Below, piece by piece: positions 5,140 through 5,273 of a stretch of 5,273 nucleotides of DNA (positions are counted from its first letter, which is position 1; every line of letters begins with the position of its first letter). The notes under the pieces are model-generated. The model was not told the origin of the DNA. It worked only from the letters and a program-made list of their open reading frames with translations, and did no database searches. Origin of the DNA: CAYZXU01 sp964482535 (GTDB taxonomy: Bacteria; Desulfobacterota; Desulfobacteria; Desulfobacterales; BuS5); NCBI GenBank assembly GCA_964482535.1, contig CAYZXU010000143.1:1-5273 (forward strand), in the 5' to 3' direction. A program made the translations under genes and the position numbers.

Positions 5140-5273
5140 TCAAATATACCGGCTTACGGTGAATTTTCCCTTTACTTTTCGCCGTCTGAGTAGAACATAC
5201 AGGGCTCCCAAACCCCCATCACATGCCCTAGCCGATGAGAAAGCCAGCACGATGTTACGCAAGGATCCATGAG
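5140..5273 (-). CDS. Possible C-terminal fragment of a gene running off the right edge
   Basis: A minus-strand frame is open from the window end to TGA at 5140-5142 and encodes 43 residues. It has a hydrophobic stretch containing LGALYVLLRRR (21-31), then a basic patch and FTVSRYI at the end. The hydrophobic-then-RRR-K layout is vaguely like the last part of a polytopic membrane protein such as a prepilin peptidase, where a K-I-P-F-G-P motif would follow; here that motif is not present. The stretch is too short to assign, and it could be non-coding. No better frame was found on either strand of 5128-5273, and I see no tRNA or other RNA there. Confidence 0.25.
   Translation of the reverse strand, partial: HGSLRNIVLAFSSARACDGGLGALYVLLRRRKVKGKFTVSRYI

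Noticed and set aside
5235..5273. Plus-strand ATG open to the window end (13 codons)
   Set aside because: It has no ribosome binding site and is too short to judge.
1..5273. CRISPR arrays, tRNA or rRNA genes, insertion sequences
   Set aside because: I found no regularly spaced repeats, no cloverleaf-like or rRNA-like sequence and no transposase-like frame. The only large repeat is the inverted one at the left edge, and it carries GGDEF coding sequence rather than mobile-element ends.

Overview
The window looks like bacterial chromosomal DNA of moderate GC content (judged by eye). It is probably from a Gram-negative organism, because the AmgK/MurU-type gene pair is typical of Gram-negative peptidoglycan recycling. 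The mix of an HD-GYP protein, a GGDEF protein, an FmdB-type zinc ribbon and a Cys-rich orphan would suit a deltaproteobacterial (Desulfobacterota-like) lineage, but that assignment is only a guess. The window edges behave like contig ends: the left edge lies inside a large inverted repeat and the right edge may cut an open frame.

Layout from left to right. Positions 1-159 form an inverted repeat with 73-base arms and a 13-base loop. Each arm encodes the C-terminal tail of a GGDEF domain, on opposite strands. A minus-strand GGDEF diguanylate cyclase (22 to about 654, or 705) runs into this repeat. Upstream of it is a candidate minus-strand terminator (681-705). It appears to close a minus-strand operon running from about 4850 to 720: a Cys-rich protein of unknown function (3942-4850), an HD-GYP cyclic-di-GMP phosphodiesterase (2901-3938), a sugar-1-phosphate nucleotidyltransferase with a C-terminal left-handed-helix-like tail (1918-2826), an AmgK-like sugar kinase (905-1915) and a 43-residue basic protein (720-851). 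Gaps of 3, 74, 2 and 53 bases support co-transcription.

Divergent from the operon is a plus-strand FmdB-type zinc-ribbon protein (4843-5085). It has a strong ribosome binding site and a candidate sigma-70 promoter that lies inside the 5' end of the opposite Cys-rich gene. After it comes a GC-rich hairpin (5103-5127). A minus-strand frame that may be the end of another gene (5140-5273) then runs off the window.

How the genes may work together. The kinase and nucleotidyltransferase are the two activities that convert a free amino sugar to the sugar-1-phosphate and then to a UDP-sugar; in Pseudomonas, AmgK and MurU do this for MurNAc during cell-wall recycling. Here the pair shares an operon with a cyclic-di-GMP-degrading enzyme, and a cyclic-di-GMP-making enzyme lies just downstream. 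Any functional link between cyclic-di-GMP turnover and cell-wall or surface-sugar metabolism is inferred from gene order only.
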